The position numbers were made by a program, and so were the translations under genes. Under the pieces are notes generated by a model, which was not told the DNA's origin, did no database searches, and was given only the letters and a program-made list of their open reading frames with translations. A stretch of DNA of 64,000 bases, taken from positions 107,812-171,811 of the forward strand of contig NZ_JAFKOK010000013.1 of NCBI RefSeq assembly GCF_017303295.1. The letters run 5' to 3'. Source of the stretch: Rhodobacter sp. NTK016B (GTDB lineage Bacteria; Pseudomonadota; Alphaproteobacteria; Rhodobacterales; Rhodobacteraceae). Of this stretch, positions 17,516-26,256 are shown one piece after another. Every line of letters begins with the position of its first letter. Within the stretch, counting starts at the first letter, position 1.

Positions 17516-18985
17516 TTAATCCTCCTCGCTCATTGCATGCGGCTCAATGCCGTAGCGATCCAGTTTCGAACGAAGGCCGACGCGGCTGAGACCCAGCTCG
17601 GCGGCGGCGCGGCTCTTGTTCCATTTGAGCCGCGTAAGCGTCTCGCGCAGGATGCGCATCTCCATGAATTCAACGCGCTCCTTGAGCGTCCCCTCCAGAT
17701 TGCCCACCAGCGTCGCGGTGCGGTCCGCACCATCTTCGCCGGGCGCGGCCATCAGGATATGACGCGAAATGATCTCGGGACCTATGGTCACGTTCTGGGC
17801 GAGGATCAGCATGCGCGTGACCTCGTTTCGCAGTTCCGGCAGATTGCCCGGCCAATCGTAATTCTCAAGGAAATCAAGGGCGGCCTGCGTGAAACCCCGC
17901 GCCGCCTTGCCATGCTCGGCGGCCAGATCGTGCAGATAGCGCTCGGCCATCAGCGCAATGTCGCCCTGCCGCGCGCGTAGTGGCGGTACCTGCAACGCGG
18001 TCACTGCCAGCGCATAATAGAGATCCGCGCGGAACAGCCCGTCGGCGACCAGATCCATCAGCTCGCGATGCGCGCCGACGATGATCCGCGCGCCCGACGA
18101 CAGCGTTTCGCGCGCGCCGACGGGCTGGAACGCCCCCTCGGTGACGACGCGCAACAGAGCGATCTGCATGGCCGGGCTCAGGCTGTCGACGCCGTTCAGG
18201 AAAATCGTTCCGCGATCGGCTTTCTGCAGCAGGCCGATCTTGGTTTGCGTCACGCCCTGCGCCGCGCCACGCTTGAGGCCGAAGAGCTCGGTCGCGAGAA
18301 CGTCGTCCGGCAAGCCCGTGCAATTCAACTCGAAAAACGGGCGGTCGGCGCGCAGCGAGCCGTAGTGCATCGCCCGCGCAAGGTCGGTTTTGCCGGTCCC
18401 CGCCTCGCCCGTGATCAGGGCGGGAACGTCGAAACTGGCGAAATGGCGCGCCAGCGCGATGGTGGCGTTCAGGCTGGAATTGGGGCCGCGCAATAGTTTG
18501 TCGAAGCCCAGCCCGGCCTGCAGCACACGCCGCCGCTCATCAAGCCGCGCCGACGCGGTCGAGCCGAGATAGCGCATCTCAAGCGTCATGCGTTCGTGTT
18601 CGCGGTTCAGATCGAAGAGCCGCGCCGCGTTGCGCACCGCCATAACAAGCTGATCAGGATGCCAGGGTTTCGTTATGAACTGGTAAATGCCCGCATTGTT
18701 GATTGCTTCGATCATGTCATTGGTTTCGGTGTAGCCAGTGACGATCAGGCGAACGGTCTCGGGCCAGCGGTCGCGGATCGCGGTCAGCAGCTCGATCCCG
18801 GTGCGCCCCGGCATCCGTTGATCGCTGACCACGACCTGAACCCAGTTATCCTCCATCAGCGACCAGGCCTGATCGGCATCCTGCGCTTCGAGGACGGTGA
18901 AATCGTCCTCGAGCGCCATGCGCATGGCGGCTACCGAATGCGGCTCGTCATCGACGACGAGCACGGTCGGAAGCGACTTGGCCAT
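17516..18985 (-). CDS. hupR: Hydrogenase response regulator HupR (NtrC-like)
   Basis: 489-residue transcription activator of hupSL. Receiver domain 1-125 with phospho-acceptor Asp55 ([10 protein letters not shown]) and the conserved Lys in ITKPWHP. The AAA+ domain has Walker A GEAGTGKT, but the GAFTGA loop that contacts sigma-54 is replaced ([15 protein letters not shown]) and Walker B reads TIFLNGVD instead of FLDE. The C-terminal Fis-type helix-turn-helix ends with [18 protein letters not shown]. capsulatus HupR acts with sigma-70 polymerase and is active unphosphorylated; these changes fit that. ATGA overlap with hypB; the kinase is HupT at 34671. Confidence 0.95.
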   Translation of the reverse strand: MAKSLPTVLVVDDEPHSVAAMRMALEDDFTVLEAQDADQAWSLMEDNWVQVVVSDQRMPGRTGIELLTAIRDRWPETVRLIVTGYTETNDMIEAINNAGIYQFITKPWHPDQLVMAVRNAARLFDLNREHERMTLEMRYLGSTASARLDERRRVLQAGLGFDKLLRGPNSSLNATIALARHFASFDVPALITGEAGTGKTDLARAMHYGSLRADRPFFELNCTGLPDDVLATELFGLKRGAAQGVTQTKIGLLQKADRGTIFLNGVDSLSPAMQIALLRVVTEGAFQPVGARETLSSGARIIVGAHRELMDLVADGLFRADLYYALAVTALQVPPLRARQGDIALMAERYLHDLAAEHGKAARGFTQAALDFLENYDWPGNLPELRNEVTRMLILAQNVTIGPEIISRHILMAAPGEDGADRTATLVGNLEGTLKERVEFMEMRILRETLTRLKWNKSRAAAELGLSRVGLRSKLDRYGIEPHAMSEED

Positions 18986-19917
18986 CAGCCTGTCCTCTTG
19001 GCGTCGCGCCGGGCGGTGAGCCACTCGATCCAGCGGTCCATGCCCTCGCCGGTCCGGGCGCTGAGCGCGATGATCTCGATATCGGGGTTCACCCGCTTCA
19101 GGTTCGCCGCGTAGAGGTCGAGATCGACATCGCAATGCGGTGCCAGATCGGTCTTATTGAGGATGGCCAGCGTCGATGCGGTAAACATATCCGGGTATTT
19201 CAGGGGCTTGTCTTCGCCTTCGGTGACCGAAAGGATCGCCACCTTGCAATCTTCGCCCAGATCGAAAGCCGCGGGGCAGACGAGATTGCCGACATTCTCG
19301 ATGAACAGGAAAGCCCCCTGCCGCAGCCGAAGCTGATCGAGCGCGTGGCCGACCATGTGCCCGTCAAGATGGCAGCCCTTGCCGGTATTGATCTGGACCG
19401 CGCGCGCGCCGGTGGCGCGGATGCGTTCGGCATCGTTGGCGGTCTGCTGGTCGCCCTCGATCACGGCGAGCGGCACGTCGCCGAGCCGTTTGATCGTCTC
19501 GCACAGAAGCGTCGTCTTGCCCGAGCCGGGCGACGAGACGAGATTCACCGCGAAGACTTCGAGCGCGTCGAGCACCCGGCGGTTTCCGGCGGCAAAGGTA
19601 TCGTTCTTCGACAGGATCGCCGTTTCGACTTCGATCAACCGCGACTGGCTCATGCCGGGAACGGAGACGCCCGCCGCGCCCGTGCCATAGTGATGGTCGC
19701 CCCGCGCGTCAGGCTGCGGGTGATGATGTCCATGCTCATCATGTCCATGCTTATATTCTCCATGGACATGATCGTGAGAATGGGCGTGATCGTGGGCGTG
19801 GTGATGCCCGTGATCGTGTCCATGGTCATGAGGATGGTCGTGATCGTGGCTGTGGGCGTGGCCCACGGATTTGCCGTCCGCCGTTACGATGTCGCTGCAC
19901 CCGCAAACGCTGCACAT
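18985..19917 (-). CDS. hypB: Nickel-handling GTPase HypB with long histidine-rich domain
   Basis: 310-residue GTPase that delivers nickel to the hydrogenase large subunit together with HypA. N-terminal metal motif MCSVCGC; residues 20-76 hold 26 histidines interleaved with Asp/Gly, a nickel-storage tract. The GTPase domain begins near 120, with P-loop SSPGSGKT (128-135), the metal-binding [12 protein letters not shown], and the guanine motif NKTD. The start at 19917 overlaps the hypA stop, and its stop overlaps the hupR start (both ATGA). The His tract is long and suggests storage as well as delivery. Confidence 0.97.
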   Translation of the reverse strand: MCSVCGCSDIVTADGKSVGHAHSHDHDHPHDHGHDHGHHHAHDHAHSHDHVHGEYKHGHDEHGHHHPQPDARGDHHYGTGAAGVSVPGMSQSRLIEVETAILSKNDTFAAGNRRVLDALEVFAVNLVSSPGSGKTTLLCETIKRLGDVPLAVIEGDQQTANDAERIRATGARAVQINTGKGCHLDGHMVGHALDQLRLRQGAFLFIENVGNLVCPAAFDLGEDCKVAILSVTEGEDKPLKYPDMFTASTLAILNKTDLAPHCDVDLDLYAANLKRVNPDIEIIALSARTGEGMDRWIEWLTARRDAKRTG

Positions 19918-20258
19918 CAGATCACCTCCATATCCTTGATCCGCATTTCGTCGCCCTGTTCGGGCATAACCTTGCCGCTGCCACAGACCGGACACGGGTC
20001 CAGCCGGGACTCGATCTGCGCGGTCGCGCCACAGTCGTAACACAGCGCGGTACCGGGCAAATCGATGATTTCCAGCGCCGCGCCCTCGGCCTTCGATCCG
20101 TGCATGACCACGTCCCAGGCGAAGCTGAGCGCCGCTTTCTCGACCCCCGCGAAGCGGCCGATCTCGACGCGGACACGCGTGACCCGCACGATCCCGGGGT
20201 CCGCCGCGACGCGGTCTATGATCGTGCGCATGCCTTCGACCAAGGACATTTCATGCAT
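19917..20258 (-). CDS. hypA: Nickel-insertion zinc protein HypA
   Basis: 113-residue nickel metallochaperone. The N-terminal MHEMSL supplies the nickel-binding His2 and Glu3. The zinc site is formed by CYDCG and CPVCGSG about 15 residues apart. ATG at 20258 is preferred over the adjacent ATG at 20261 because GGAGG is 6 bases upstream and the family starts MHE. It overlaps the 3' end of hupK by 8 bases. Confidence 0.96.
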   Translation of the reverse strand: MHEMSLVEGMRTIIDRVAADPGIVRVTRVRVEIGRFAGVEKAALSFAWDVVMHGSKAEGAALEIIDLPGTALCYDCGATAQIESRLDPCPVCGSGKVMPEQGDEMRIKDMEVI

Positions 20259-21453
20259 CATCAGCCTCCGTCACCGCCGGAACTGATCGTGAAATCCGTT
20301 GTCCTTCAATGTGTTGGCTGGGGGCCACCAAACGAGACGAATGAGCGAGCTCACCCGGTACAGCGGATCGCGGCGTGGGTTCGGGCAAATTCCCCGGCAA
20401 CCCACTGCCCGGCAGGCTCGCCAAGGCCGTCTGTGTCGCAGCGCTGTTGTCGTCGTCGGACACCGCAGCGCCACGCGGCGCAGAGGCAAAGGGCGCCCCT
20501 TCGGTCCGCAGCAGCACAAGTCCACGCGTGGCCGCCGCCCCGTCTTCCGGGCTTTGACCCGGTGCCTGCGCGCCCTGCCCCGTCGGTTCCAGCGTGACCG
20601 GCGCGCAGGGATCGAGGATGTCGAGCAACAACGGACCGAGACCCGCATGCGCCGCGTCGAGACTGCCGAGCGATTGTTCGAGCACGCCGCCCGGCGCGAG
20701 CAGGCTGTCGGTCGGCGTCACCCGTTCGCACTCTGCCACGATCCCATCGCGCACGATGAGCCGCAGGCCATAGGCGCCCCGGCTTGCGGGCACCATGGCA
20801 AGACCGGGCTCGGGGCTGAACGGCGCAGGCAACGCTGCGTCCAGTACCGCGGCCAGATCGAGAAGCCGCGCCACCGCGCGCCAGAACGGACCGCGCCCGC
20901 GCCGTGCCTCGATCCCCGCAAGGATCGGCGAGGTGGCATGGCGCGTGGCGATCGAATTCTCGACCGGGATCCGGCGCCACAGCGTTTGGGGCGTGACGAA
21001 GGGCAACGGGCCGCTCACCGCTTCGAATGGCGCGAAGTGGTTTTCGATGGCCTGAAGAACCGGCGCCACGCCACGGCCCGAGGACAGGAAGCCCGCGAAA
21101 TCGTCGAGCGTCGCAGGTTCGCCCGACGCGCCGAGCAGCGCCCGGCGGACGCTGCCCTTGTCCGTCGTCCAATCCTTGGGTAGCGCGCGTGACCCGAGGC
21201 CCAGATGCTCGGGCCATGTGACGAAGAACTTGAGCAGGTGATCGCGCAGGATCTCCGCGCCCAGATCCGGCACCGCCTTTGCCCCCAATGCGACCGCCAC
21301 CGCCTGCGCCTGCGCCGCCTGACACAAGTTGAAGAGCCGCGGCAAAAGCATCGCCGCGCGCGCCACCGGCTGCCCCACGAGCAGCGAGGCCACCGGAAGC
21401 TGCGGGGCGATCCAGGCGCGCAGGGGCGCCGGGGGGATGGCGGCGGCGGTCAT
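20251..21453 (-). CDS. hupK: Hydrogenase assembly protein HupK with extra C-terminal tail
   Basis: 400-residue maturation factor distantly related to hydrogenase large subunits; in other species it assists assembly of the Fe(CN)2CO unit in the HypC/HupF pathway. The large-subunit-like body ends with [10 protein letters not shown], a degenerate form of the DPCxxC nickel ligand motif. HupK proteins usually stop soon after this, but here the frame continues for 111 more residues (20254-20586) rich in Ala, Pro, Ser and Gly with no recognisable domain. Start ATG 21453 lies 4 bases after the hupJ stop. Confidence 0.85.
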   Translation of the reverse strand: MTAAAIPPAPLRAWIAPQLPVASLLVGQPVARAAMLLPRLFNLCQAAQAQAVAVALGAKAVPDLGAEILRDHLLKFFVTWPEHLGLGSRALPKDWTTDKGSVRRALLGASGEPATLDDFAGFLSSGRGVAPVLQAIENHFAPFEAVSGPLPFVTPQTLWRRIPVENSIATRHATSPILAGIEARRGRGPFWRAVARLLDLAAVLDAALPAPFSPEPGLAMVPASRGAYGLRLIVRDGIVAECERVTPTDSLLAPGGVLEQSLGSLDAAHAGLGPLLLDILDPCAPVTLEPTGQGAQAPGQSPEDGAAATRGLVLLRTEGAPFASAPRGAAVSDDDNSAATQTALASLPGSGLPGNLPEPTPRSAVPGELAHSSRLVAPSQHIEGQRISRSVPAVTEADDA

Positions 21454-21457
21454 CGTG

Positions 21458-22273
21458 TCACGCGTCCGGCTGAAGGTCTGAGCCAAGGCCCGCCGTGATC
21501 AGCGCCCGGCGCGTGGGCGCGGCGGGTTCGGTGTCGCCCCCGGTGTCGTCCTTGTCCGGATCGTCCCCGTCTGTCTGCGCGGCAAGCTGGGCCTCGCGCT
21601 GAGCGCGGATATCGGCGCGGCGGTCGGTCTCGGCCCGGTTGGCGGGGTCGAAGATCGCCTGCATGACGGCATTCGCCACGTCGACCGCATCCTGCTGGCG
21701 GGTGAAATCGCCCATCGGCGAGAACAGCGAACAGGCCTTGTAGCCGCCTGTCATCTCGCGCGTGTTGTGGATGAATTCATAGGCGCCCGACGGGAAATCC
21801 ACGACCTCTTTCTCGCCCGTGACCAGCGCCGACCAGTCCTGTGTGTCAGGCAGCAGGATGAGGTTCATGAACCATGGCGAGATCAGCACGCCCATGATCT
21901 GCCCCTCATGCGCGCGAAACCCCACCGCCTGCACCTTGAGCGCCTTGTTGACCAGCGGCACGTCGCGCATCTTGGCATGCCAGACCTCGGTGAAATCGGC
22001 CTCGAGCCGCTCGGTCGCGGCCTTGATACGCTGGGCCCGAAGATGCGCTTCGGCGCCGGGATCGCGCAGCACCATGAAATTCTGCGGCTCGGCCGAGCAG
22101 GTCGGGCAGGACCAGTCCTCGGGCAGGGCGGTGAAGGGCGTGCCGGGGTCGATCTGCCGGGTGGGATCGCCGATCGCGGGGTCATAGACCGACCAGCAGA
22201 TCTTGCATTCCATCACCGCCTGATCCGAGATCCGCGCGGCATGGCCGCCATAAGAGCCCTCGAAACCGCTCAT
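21458..22273 (-). CDS. hupJ: HupJ: rubredoxin fused to HybE/HupJ-type hydrogenase chaperone
   Basis: 271-residue two-domain maturation protein. Residues about 20-70 are a rubredoxin with two CxxC knuckles (MECKICWSVYDP and WSCPTCSAEP), equivalent to stand-alone HupI. Residues about 85-220 are the HybE/HupJ domain (FRAHEGQIMGVLISPWFMNL). A charged, Asp-rich tail follows. The proteins protect or process the HupS precursor, especially under oxygen. In R. leguminosarum the two parts are separate genes hupI and hupJ. The start codon overlaps the hupH stop (ATGA). Confidence 0.93.
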   Translation of the reverse strand: MSGFEGSYGGHAARISDQAVMECKICWSVYDPAIGDPTRQIDPGTPFTALPEDWSCPTCSAEPQNFMVLRDPGAEAHLRAQRIKAATERLEADFTEVWHAKMRDVPLVNKALKVQAVGFRAHEGQIMGVLISPWFMNLILLPDTQDWSALVTGEKEVVDFPSGAYEFIHNTREMTGGYKACSLFSPMGDFTRQQDAVDVANAVMQAIFDPANRAETDRRADIRAQREAQLAAQTDGDDPDKDDTGGDTEPAAPTRRALITAGLGSDLQPDA

Positions 22274-23097
22274 CGCACCGCTCCCAGCACGTCGCGCAAC
22301 CGTTTCGCGCTGTCGGACAGGTCCTCGGGCGCGGCGAGCACGACTTCGGGCATGTCGGTCACTTCGAAAGTGTCGAGGATCAGCTGATCTTGCGAATTGT
22401 AGAACTGCACGCGCCAGACATGCGCAAGCGCGGTGGCCCGGATGCGGCAATTGCCGTAACCGCGCGAAAGGATGTCGGCCGACCCTTCGCCCATCTTGGC
22501 ATCGAGCCATGCAAGGTCGGATTCGGTATGCGGCAGCAGGGTCAGGTTGACGACATGCAGCGTTCCGTCGAAGCCCGCGCTTTTATCGGCCAGTTCGGAC
22601 CAGATCGGCGGCGCGTTGACCACGCCCTGCCCCGGCTCGGGATCGAGACGCGGGCGCAGCGGTTCAAAGGCGCGGCGGATGGCAATGGCGGGCACGGGGC
22701 CGACCTCGATCCGGTCCTCGCCCGTGCCCCTGATACGCCAGATTCCCGCAAAGACGCCCTCTTGCACGCGAAGGGCGGGCAGGCCCCGGATCTTCATCGA
22801 CACTTCGCCCTCGCGCAGGACCTCGGCCACCAGATGCAGGTTGGCGGGATCAAGGCCGGTCAGATCGAAGCTTTCGGGCACACCCGAGCGCGACACCCGT
22901 TCGGCCGCATCGGCGACATGGTCAAGGATCGCCAGCGCCGGGGCCAGCGTCGCCGGATCGTCGATATCGGGGATGCTGGGCGAATAGGTGTTCATGCCGG
23001 TGGGCATGTCCATATAGGTCAGGTCCTCGCCATCGGCGGGATCGGGCTGCGAGCCGGGGCCGAAGCCTGCGGGCGGCAGGTGAAAATTCGAGACCAT
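22270..23097 (-). CDS. hupH: Hydrogenase maturation protein HupH (HyaF family)
   Basis: 275-residue HupH/HyaF protein needed for assembly of the small subunit. Family features: N-terminal Pro/Gly-rich stretch with YMDMPTGMNTY, the central EVSMKIRG and GIWRIRG strands, and the C-terminal SRGYGNCRI followed by WRVQFYNSQDQLILDTFE. Length is normal. Coupled to hupJ by ATGA overlap, and 11 bases after hupG. Confidence 0.93.
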   Translation of the reverse strand: MVSNFHLPPAGFGPGSQPDPADGEDLTYMDMPTGMNTYSPSIPDIDDPATLAPALAILDHVADAAERVSRSGVPESFDLTGLDPANLHLVAEVLREGEVSMKIRGLPALRVQEGVFAGIWRIRGTGEDRIEVGPVPAIAIRRAFEPLRPRLDPEPGQGVVNAPPIWSELADKSAGFDGTLHVVNLTLLPHTESDLAWLDAKMGEGSADILSRGYGNCRIRATALAHVWRVQFYNSQDQLILDTFEVTDMPEVVLAAPEDLSDSAKRLRDVLGAVR

Positions 23098-23108
23098 CGC
23101 GAGGCTCC

Positions 23109-23498
23109 TCAGGCGGTTTCGGTCGTATCGGACGAAGCGAGGTAATGCGAGATGCGCGCGACGTAATCGGACCAGTCGCGCACCTTGGGAATGCCGCCAA
23201 GCAGCCGCCCGTCGCGGTACAGGATCAGCGAGGGGGTCTTGAAGACCTTGGTTTCCTCGCGGATCGCCTTCTCCATCGCGTCATCGACCACGGCGCAGTC
23301 GAACGCGTGCTGAAAGGCCGCTTTCAGCTCGGGCAGGATCACCGCCACATCGGGGGTTTCAAGGTTGCGCGTGGCATCGCCCGGCACGAACAGCGCATGG
23401 GCGCCGGGGGCCGAGACAAAGGCGCGAAACGCGTCGTCGGTGGCGATACGCGGCCATTTGAACTCGGTCGTCAGGCGGTCGATCAGGGGATGTCCCAT
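23109..23498 (-). CDS. hupG: Hydrogenase maturation protein HupG (HyaE, thioredoxin-like)
   Basis: 129-residue thioredoxin-fold protein lacking the CxxC pair. HyaE/HupG proteins bind the twin-arginine signal of the hydrogenase small subunit as proofreading chaperones. Visible: HALFVPGDATRNLETPDVAVILPEL split over the fold core and FKTPSLILYRDGRLLGGIPK typical of the family. ATG at 23498 has a GAGGAG-type site just upstream on the minus strand. Sits 10 bases after hupF. Confidence 0.92.
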   Translation of the reverse strand: MGHPLIDRLTTEFKWPRIATDDAFRAFVSAPGAHALFVPGDATRNLETPDVAVILPELKAAFQHAFDCAVVDDAMEKAIREETKVFKTPSLILYRDGRLLGGIPKVRDWSDYVARISHYLASSDTTETA

Positions 23499-23508
23499 GG
23501 TTTTCTCC

Positions 23509-23820
23509 TCAGCCGGTGATGCGGCCCGCGTCGAGCGCGGCCTGCAGATGGGGGGGCAATTGCGGACCACGCGCGTCGATATCGGCAAAGGCGTCGCCCC
23601 CGTCGCCGCCCGCCATGACGTCGCGCAGACCGTCGAGCGCCTTGGCGATGAGGGTCGCTTCCTCGGCATCGATCACCGAACGCGCGGTGCCCAGAAAGCC
23701 CAACACCCATGTCCCCACGGGCTGGATACCGACAAGCGACAGGTCCACATGGCTGCCGTCATGCGCCAGCGCGTTGGTGCCGGTGACCTTGGTCAATTGC
23801 AGCGGGATGCCCACGCACAT
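23509..23820 (-). CDS. hupF: Hydrogenase chaperone HupF (HypC paralogue)
   Basis: 103-residue HypC-like chaperone with the essential Cys2 (MCVGIPLQL) and [17 protein letters not shown]. In R. leguminosarum HupF protects the large-subunit precursor at higher oxygen. It carries an extra C-terminal helix (about residues 75-103) compared with HypC at 17226. Starts 3 bases after hupD stops, and is followed by hupG. Confidence 0.93.
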   Translation of the reverse strand: MCVGIPLQLTKVTGTNALAHDGSHVDLSLVGIQPVGTWVLGFLGTARSVIDAEEATLIAKALDGLRDVMAGGDGGDAFADIDARGPQLPPHLQAALDAGRITG

Positions 23821-23823
23821 CGT

Positions 23824-24444
23824 TCAGTCCGCCCGTTGCAGATCGCCGGGCAGGAAGCGCGCATCGCCGATGCGGCACGCCTCGTCCGCCGAGGGGCGAC
23901 CGTCTTCATAGGCGCGCTGGCGGATGGCGCTGTCGGCCAGATCGTTGGTGACCGTGCGGCCGGGGCGCGAGCGGACGCCGCGCGCGGCCAGCCAGTCGGC
24001 GGCAAGCGCCACGGCTTCGGGGATACGCGCGGCCACCGGGGCGCGCAGCCCGCCGCCGTAATCTTCCAGCTCTTCGGGCTGGCAGCCGATCAGAACGATC
24101 TGGGCAGGATGGCAATCCATCAGCCGGGCCGTGGCAAGGACATCCTGAAAGCCGGTCTGGTGCAGCGACATCTTCTTCGCGCCCATGAAAGTGGGGACCT
24201 CGTCGCCCTCGACCACCTTCATCGTGCCGGGTTCCAGCCCGTAATCGACGGCGTCGAAGACCACCATCAGGTCATGATCCTCAAGAAAGGGCAGCAGGTA
24301 CAGGCCTTGCGTGCCGCCATCGAGAATGGTGACCGGGGCGTCAAATTCCAGCGTGTCGGCCAGATGCTCGACGCAGCGAACGCCGAAGCCTTCGTCGGCC
24401 CACAGCACATTGCCGATGCCCAGAACGAGCGCGCGGTGTTGCAT
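23824..24444 (-). CDS. hupD: Hydrogenase maturation endopeptidase HupD
   Basis: 206-residue nickel-dependent protease that removes the last 15 residues of HupL once nickel is in place. N-terminal LVLGIGNVLWADEGFG contains the first acidic nickel ligand; VVFDAVDYG holds the second Asp; a His-containing segment SLHQTGF gives the third. The start at 24444 is chosen by homology (short N-terminus). Unlike in R. capsulatus, it is not directly behind hupC: about 1.0 kb with two plus-strand small genes lies between, so it probably needs its own promoter. Confidence 0.95.
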   Translation of the reverse strand: MQHRALVLGIGNVLWADEGFGVRCVEHLADTLEFDAPVTILDGGTQGLYLLPFLEDHDLMVVFDAVDYGLEPGTMKVVEGDEVPTFMGAKKMSLHQTGFQDVLATARLMDCHPAQIVLIGCQPEELEDYGGGLRAPVAARIPEAVALAADWLAARGVRSRPGRTVTNDLADSAIRQRAYEDGRPSADEACRIGDARFLPGDLQRAD

Positions 24445-24862
24445 GCATTCCTCCCTCGCTTGCGCAGCGGTTTCACGGTTTCCGCTGGCTGGCCCGACTG
24501 ACAATAGAGCTTTCGCTCTTAGCGGTCAGCGTTTTTTAAGCGTGAGGGATATGGAATTTATATGTCTGATTTAACGATATTTTCTTGGACGACACAGAAA
24601 CGCCGACGCAGATCATAGGAATGTATGGTTCCACTATTTTCCTTTAGTGGACACTTGCTAACCATATCAGTCTTGCGCAGTTTTCCCGTCCCTTCTCGCC
24701 CATGGTTCGCTGCTTTGCAGCGCCCATGCCCACAGTGTTGAGACCCCGAAAGCGAGGACGGTCGGCGCCTTTCCACTGAGCCGGCCCGTCAAGCGCGACG
24801 GCCACGGAACCCGGCGGGCTGCGCACGCGTTTGGCGTGTGTATGCTCAAAAGGAGTTTCGCC
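24445..24862. other. Non-coding stretch upstream of hupD, partly AT-rich
   Basis: 418 bases without a convincing gene. 24498-24537 is a plus-strand terminator-like hairpin (see separate entry). 24540-24660 is clearly richer in A+T than its surroundings and contains a second hairpin (CCACTA 24631-24636 / TAGTGG 24645-24650). A third small hairpin GCTGC-TTT-GCAGC lies near 24710. The minus-strand promoter for hupD-hypE is expected here, but I cannot point to a convincing -35/-10 pair. Confidence 0.4.
24498..24537 (+). terminator. Terminator-like hairpin with T6 run, opposite hupD leader
   Basis: Outer stem CTGAC (24498-24502)/GTCAG (24525-24529), inner stem AGAGC/GCTCT (24506-24510, 24515-24519), then CGTTTTTT. 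It faces the plus strand, where there is no upstream gene except hupD antisense, so it may end antisense transcription or act as a minus-strand leader structure. Confidence 0.5.
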
Positions 24863-25129
24863 ATGCGCGACGGATTCGAGATCGAGACGGTTCGCGCCGG
24901 TGCGGTGTCGGTCGCCGCCCGGGCGACAGTCCCGCTTCCCCCTGAACCGGATTTCGAGCTGACGGACGAGGCGTTCGGCGCCGAGCTGGGCTTTCGCACG
25001 GGCCTGCAGGTGATCGTGGATTCGGGCCATATGGTGCCCGTGCGCCTGCAGGTGACCGAAATTTTTCGCCGCGACGACGCAGGCGAATGGGCGCTGATCC
25101 ACCGGCATTCCAGCGTCGCCACCCAATAG
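24863..25129 (+). CDS. Short SnoaL/NTF2-like domain protein, apparently lacking the N-terminal half
   Basis: 88-residue protein on the strand opposite to the hydrogenase genes. The C-terminal part (VRLQVTEIFRRDDAGEWALIHRHSS split over two strands) looks like the end of SnoaL/DUF4440-type NTF2 folds, which use TEVxRRxxGxWxxxHRH. Full-length members have about 130 residues, so the helical N-terminal third is missing; I found no matching N-terminal piece upstream. AAGGAG precedes the ATG at 24863, so it may be translated as it stands. Function unknown; it separates hupC from hupD. Confidence 0.55.
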   Translation: MRDGFEIETVRAGAVSVAARATVPLPPEPDFELTDEAFGAELGFRTGLQVIVDSGHMVPVRLQVTEIFRRDDAGEWALIHRHSSVATQ

Positions 25130-25132
25130 AAG

Positions 25133-25263
25133 CGCGCGGCAGGCCGCGATAGGCAAGGCTCCGCCGAAAGGGCGCAACCGGGATGGTGACGCCCGGTCAG
25201 CGTCGGAACCGAGCGAGTCGCACCCGCGTTTTGTTGTCAAAGGGACCCCACAGGAGACCCACG
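25133..25263 (+). other. Possible structured RNA leader before a 50-residue ORF
   Basis: Between the two small genes several stems can be drawn: CGCGG/CCGCG near 25136, a GGCTCCGCC-GAAAG segment, ACCGGG/CCCGGT around 25178-25200, and a GC hairpin before GTTTTG. The spacing (GGCAAGGC, CGAAAGG, GCGCAA, CCGGG) vaguely recalls c-di-GMP-I (GEMM) aptamers but key positions do not match. Treat as a candidate leader only. Confidence 0.2.
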
Positions 25264-25416
25264 ATGACACTTGCGATGCTGGAAAGCACCCCTCTGGAAG
25301 AACCGCTGATCGCGGCCAATTTCACCCATCCCGTGCCGCGCACGAAGAAACCCGTGCGCCGACCACGCAACAATGCCGGGCTGGCAGCGTGGTTCGCCGG
25401 GCGGATGGGATGCTGA
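25264..25416 (+). CDS. Small hypothetical protein, 50 residues
   Basis: Starts MTLAMLESTPLEEPL and has a basic central stretch (RTKKPVRRPRNN) and ends WFAGRMGC. AGGAG stands about 8 bases before the ATG at 25264 and a strong terminator follows 6 bases after the stop, so it has the layout of a real gene. No family recognised. Possibly regulated by the structured stretch upstream. Confidence 0.45.
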   Translation: MTLAMLESTPLEEPLIAANFTHPVPRTKKPVRRPRNNAGLAAWFAGRMGC

Positions 25417-25421
25417 AATGC

Positions 25422-25453
25422 GAAACGGGCCCGCTTTAACGCGGGCCCGTTTC
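25422..25453. terminator. Bidirectional terminator between the small ORF and hupC
   Basis: Perfect 13-bp stem GAAACGGGCCCGC (25422-25434) / GCGGGCCCGTTTC (25441-25453), 6-base loop. It lies 22 bases past the hupC stop on the minus strand and 6 bases past the small ORF stop on the plus strand. It should cut the hupS-L-E-C transcript off from hupD, implying separate transcription of hupD onward. Confidence 0.8.
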
Positions 25454-25475
25454 CGTTTCAGGTGAGCCGTTGGCC

Positions 25476-26252
25476 TTAATCGGCCCGATCATCCTTGAAG
25501 GTGCGATGGCCCGAGATCATCGTCGACACCATGGATTGGCGCGACATGATATCCTCGCGGATCGCCGCGTAGATATGCACCAGCATGAACACCACGATCG
25601 CCCACATGCCCAGACGGTGCATCTGATGCAGGATCTGGCTGTTGCCGATCGCCTCCCGCAGCGGACCGAAGATCGCGTCCAGAATACCGCCCTGCCCCAC
25701 GCCCTCGGCATACAGCGCGAAGCCCGTGATGATCATGAAGCTCAGACCCAGCGTCATGAAGAAGAACATCGCGATCTGCGCCAACGGGTTGTGGCCCACG
25801 TATTTCTTCGGCGTCTTCTCAAGGAAGCCGTACCAGCGGATCTCGTGCCAGACCTCGCGCCACCACGCCTTGCGATGGACGGGCAGGTAAAACATCTGCC
25901 GCGCATGGTGATTGCCCACGAAGGCCCAGTAGATCCGCCCGAAGAATCCCACGGTCAGGATCATCGCCGCCGCGAAATGCGCAAAGCGGATATAGCCGAA
26001 GACGAATTGATGCGTGGCTTCGGCGATCTGCATCGACGGCAGCGGCCTGCCGATCAGGAAACCCGTCACGATCAGCACGAGGATGCACAGGGCGTTGGTC
26101 CAGTGCCAGAGCCGAACGGGCGCTTCGTAGACATAGACCGAAGTCCGGCGGCGGACCGAGGCGAGATCGCTTTCGGTCGCGTCGCCCGTCAGGCGCGCCG
26201 CTTCCAGCCCGGCGGCGGGATCGCGGCTGCCATAGGGGGTCGCATCACTCAT
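25476..26252 (-). CDS. hupC: Ni/Fe-hydrogenase b-type cytochrome subunit HupC
   Basis: 258-residue membrane cytochrome b that anchors HupSL to the inner membrane and passes electrons to quinone. Four hydrophobic helices are visible (about residues 45-65, 78-100, 160-182, 208-230). Haem-ligand histidines are expected in VRLWHWTNA, FGYIRFAHF and LHQMHRLGMW/VHIYAAIRED. The ATG at 26252 follows the hupE stop by 4 bases. A strong terminator lies after the stop. Confidence 0.95.
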   Translation of the reverse strand: MSDATPYGSRDPAAGLEAARLTGDATESDLASVRRRTSVYVYEAPVRLWHWTNALCILVLIVTGFLIGRPLPSMQIAEATHQFVFGYIRFAHFAAAMILTVGFFGRIYWAFVGNHHARQMFYLPVHRKAWWREVWHEIRWYGFLEKTPKKYVGHNPLAQIAMFFFMTLGLSFMIITGFALYAEGVGQGGILDAIFGPLREAIGNSQILHQMHRLGMWAIVVFMLVHIYAAIREDIMSRQSMVSTMISGHRTFKDDRAD

Positions 26253-26256
26253 GGCC

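Noticed and set aside
19690..19880. Simple-sequence CAT/GAC-like repeat resembling a CRISPR or satellite
   Set aside because: It is the coding sequence of the HypB histidine tract.
25133..25263. Cyclic-di-GMP-I (GEMM) riboswitch
   Set aside because: Only loose spacing similarity; the consensus core is not intact, so it was kept only as a weak structured-leader candidate.
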